From Muribaculaceae bacterium (GTDB lineage: Bacteria; Bacteroidota; Bacteroidia; Bacteroidales; Muribaculaceae), in NCBI GenBank assembly GCA_028689665.1, contig JAQVCR010000003.1:62001-126000 (forward strand): 64,000 nt of DNA. The letters run 5' to 3'. Positions within the stretch are counted from its first letter, which is position 1. Every line of letters begins with the position of its first letter. The translations under genes were made by a program, and so were the position numbers. The notes under the pieces are model-generated. The model saw nothing but the letters and a program-made list of their open reading frames with translations. It did no database searches and was not told where the DNA came from. This document shows, piece after piece, positions 62,569-64,000 of the stretch.

Positions 62569-63306
62569 TTAAACGAAAGCTGTGTCATTTAAAATTTCAG
62601 CTTTTGCGCTCAGTTTTTTATAATCTTTAGTAGTAATAAATTTTTGAATTTGTTCGAGATGAATGGTGTTGTGAATATCTGTACCAATAAAATCGACCAT
62701 ATTATTCTCTAGTAGCCACCATGCTGTTTCTTTAACATCCTTCCCATAGTAGCCTGAAAAAGATAGGAGATTGACTTGTAAAAGCAAGTCGGAATCGTGA
62801 AGCTCTTTGTATCTACTACGTTTCTGGATATAATATTTATATCTTTCGGGGTGAGCTAGAATTGGAATAAGACCTTTCATTTTTAATTCAAATACTAACT
62901 CATCGAAGTTTAGTGCTTGCTGAATGAATGAATTTTCTATAAGTATAAAATTGTTAGGCAGTAATAAGAAGTCGTTAGCCTTAAATACCTTATTCTCAAA
63001 GAAATCGTCAAGACGATACTCGGCAGAGTACATAATGTCGATGTCAATATTTTCATTTTTTAGATTATCTTTGAGCCGATTAAAAGGAGCATCAAGAGTA
63101 GCTCTACTATTCTCAAATGTAGCTTCGGTAACATGCGGTGTGATTAGCATTCGCTTAATTCCTAATTGGTTGAGCGAACGTATAATAAATGTAGAAGTTT
63201 CTACGTTTTTCGACCCGTCATCAACCCCCGGAACCATGTGAGAATGGATATCGGTAGAGTAAAAAAGGGACTCTTGTACTTTGCTTTTTTTGAAAAAATC
63301 GAACAT
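62569..63306 (-). CDS. CpsB/CapC-family PHP tyrosine-protein phosphatase
   Basis: 245 residues. PHP-domain metal ligands in DIHSHMVPGVDDGS, TPHVTE, EYRLDDFF, LAHPERY and FIGTDIHN. These Mn-dependent enzymes dephosphorylate the capsule tyrosine kinase (Wzc/CpsD type), tuning polysaccharide export. No kinase or capsule gene is next to it in this window. A TATTTTTG -7 element is at 63341-63334. Confidence 0.9.
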   Translation of the reverse strand: MFDFFKKSKVQESLFYSTDIHSHMVPGVDDGSKNVETSTFIIRSLNQLGIKRMLITPHVTEATFENSRATLDAPFNRLKDNLKNENIDIDIMYSAEYRLDDFFENKVFKANDFLLLPNNFILIENSFIQQALNFDELVFELKMKGLIPILAHPERYKYYIQKRSRYKELHDSDLLLQVNLLSFSGYYGKDVKETAWWLLENNMVDFIGTDIHNTIHLEQIQKFITTKDYKKLSAKAEILNDTAFV

Positions 63307-63333
63307 TACAGAAAAATTTCATTATTTGCACTA

Positions 63334-63341
63334 CAAAAATA
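63334..63341 (-). promoter_or_regulatory. -7 element of the CpsB-type gene
   Basis: TATTTTTG on the minus strand, 27 bases before the start codon. Confidence 0.45.
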
Positions 63342-63355
63342 CAAAATAAATTTCT

Positions 63356-63363
63356 TATATTTG
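63356..63363 (+). promoter_or_regulatory. -7 element of the carboxyltransferase gene
   Basis: TATATTTG, 89 bases before the start codon at 63453; no -33 TTTG at the proper spacing. Confidence 0.4.
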
Positions 63364-63452
63364 ATAAAAGATGTACATTTGTCAAATATAATTGTAACAA
63401 AAAAGATACAAACTAAGAATCAATATTGTAAATAACAAAAAACCTAAAATTT

Positions 63453-64000
63453 ATGAACCGGAAATTGAAAGTAAGAGACTTGACTATGCGCGATGGTCAA
63501 CAATCTTTATTTGCAACGCGAATGAAGCAGGAAAGTATTGACAAGTTATTGCCATATTATAAAAATGCTGGTTTTTACGCAATGGAAGTATGGGGTGGAG
63601 CAGTGCCCGATTCAGTTATGCGTTATTTGGGAGAATGTCCATGGAATAGATTAAAAACGATAAGTGATAAGATGGAAGGAAAGTCTTTACTTACAGCATT
63701 ATCGCGTGGACGAAATCTATTTGGATATGTGCCTTACCCTAATTCTGTTCTCGAAGGATTTTATAAAGAATCGATAAAGAACGGATTAAATGTTATGCGC
63801 ATCTTTGATGCACTTAACGACCTTGATAATGTAAAAGATTCGGTAAAATTAATTAACGAGATGGGTGGTATTGCCGATGGTGCTGTATGTTATACTGTCG
63901 ACCCAAAAGATGAAACACCAACAGAAAAAATAGGTTTTTTTGGTAAATTACTAGGAAAGAAGCCACAAGAACCAAAGAAAATATTTACCGACGATTACTT
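63453..64000 (+). CDS. Oxaloacetate decarboxylase/pyruvate carboxylase carboxyltransferase subunit, partial
   Basis: First about 182 residues; the gene leaves the window. Start codon ATG 63453. The DRE-TIM carboxyltransferase start VRDLTMRDGQQSLFATRM is clear, followed by EVWGGAVPD and NVMRIFDALND. This is the alpha subunit of a biotin-dependent sodium-pumping oxaloacetate decarboxylase or the equivalent pyruvate carboxylase part; downstream genes would decide. Confidence 0.9.
   Translation, partial: MNRKLKVRDLTMRDGQQSLFATRMKQESIDKLLPYYKNAGFYAMEVWGGAVPDSVMRYLGECPWNRLKTISDKMEGKSLLTALSRGRNLFGYVPYPNSVLEGFYKESIKNGLNVMRIFDALNDLDNVKDSVKLINEMGGIADGAVCYTVDPKDETPTEKIGFFGKLLGKKPQEPKKIFTDDY

Overview
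The window is a low-GC chromosomal segment of a Bacteroidota bacterium, most likely order Bacteroidales. The pointers are: many genes preceded by the Bacteroidota promoter element TAnnTTTG (sometimes with TTTG about 20 bp upstream), a GldH-type lipoprotein, a TonB receptor with a carboxypeptidase-like N-terminal domain, a protein with a type IX secretion sorting tail, a LruC-domain lipoprotein, and a Rho factor with a long Asn/Gln/Lys-rich insert. Family and genus cannot be fixed from what I see.

Layout. 1-6500 (minus strand): a tightly packed restriction-modification-like operon of SNF2 helicase, BRO-N/Fic fusion, beta-class DNA methyltransferase and Res-type helicase (cut by the window edge), lying on the 3' side of a tRNA-Arg(ACG). 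7.1-15.9 kb: engB, recR, a PfkB kinase, a metal-type TonB receptor with a His-rich membrane protein, an uncharacterised ATP-grasp protein, maf, kdsC, a DUF2520 protein and a nitroreductase. 16.3-29.6 kb: rho, ybaK, aroC, a radical-SAM protein, a guanine-type deaminase, a coiled-coil protein plus zapA, RNase Y with a RicT/PSP1 protein, gldH, lrgAB and a class A penicillin-binding protein. 29.7-37.6 kb: cca, an M24 peptidase, a HAD hydrolase, a beta-barrel protein, an orphan response regulator, a TlpA lipoprotein, a metallophosphoesterase and L31. 37.7-39.2 kb: an accessory patch with an A/C tract, a structured repeat and an orphan terminase-like gene. 39.2-47.9 kb: a potassium-uptake module, kdpFABC on the minus strand, with its own regulatory genes (sigma-54 response regulator, KdpD-like sensor lacking a kinase, separate HAMP-PAS histidine kinase). 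47.9-55.4 kb: ettA, def, ruvX, purT, a TRIC-type channel, gtrA, a membrane glycosyltransferase-like protein, corA. 55.8-64 kb: a T9SS cargo protein, a second structured repeat with a 60-bp tandem repeat, a winged-helix protein, rsgA, a LruC lipoprotein, a CpsB-type phosphatase and the start of a carboxyltransferase subunit.

Most of the window is core metabolism and housekeeping. The parts that deserve attention are: (i) the SNF2-Fic-Mod-Res operon; (ii) a 98-nt three-hairpin element present in two diverged copies with a compensatory change in one stem; (iii) a stand-alone, degenerate terminase-ATPase-like gene; (iv) an RNase Y-RicT gene pair in which RicT carries an extra Cys-rich head and an Arg/Gln/Asn-rich tail; (v) a kdp circuit that seems to run on sigma-54, with a strong sigma-54-like promoter in front of the sensor genes; (vi) palindromes in the metal-uptake operon placed exactly where a repressor would block the promoter. 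All functions are read from sequence motifs and family knowledge; no database search was possible.
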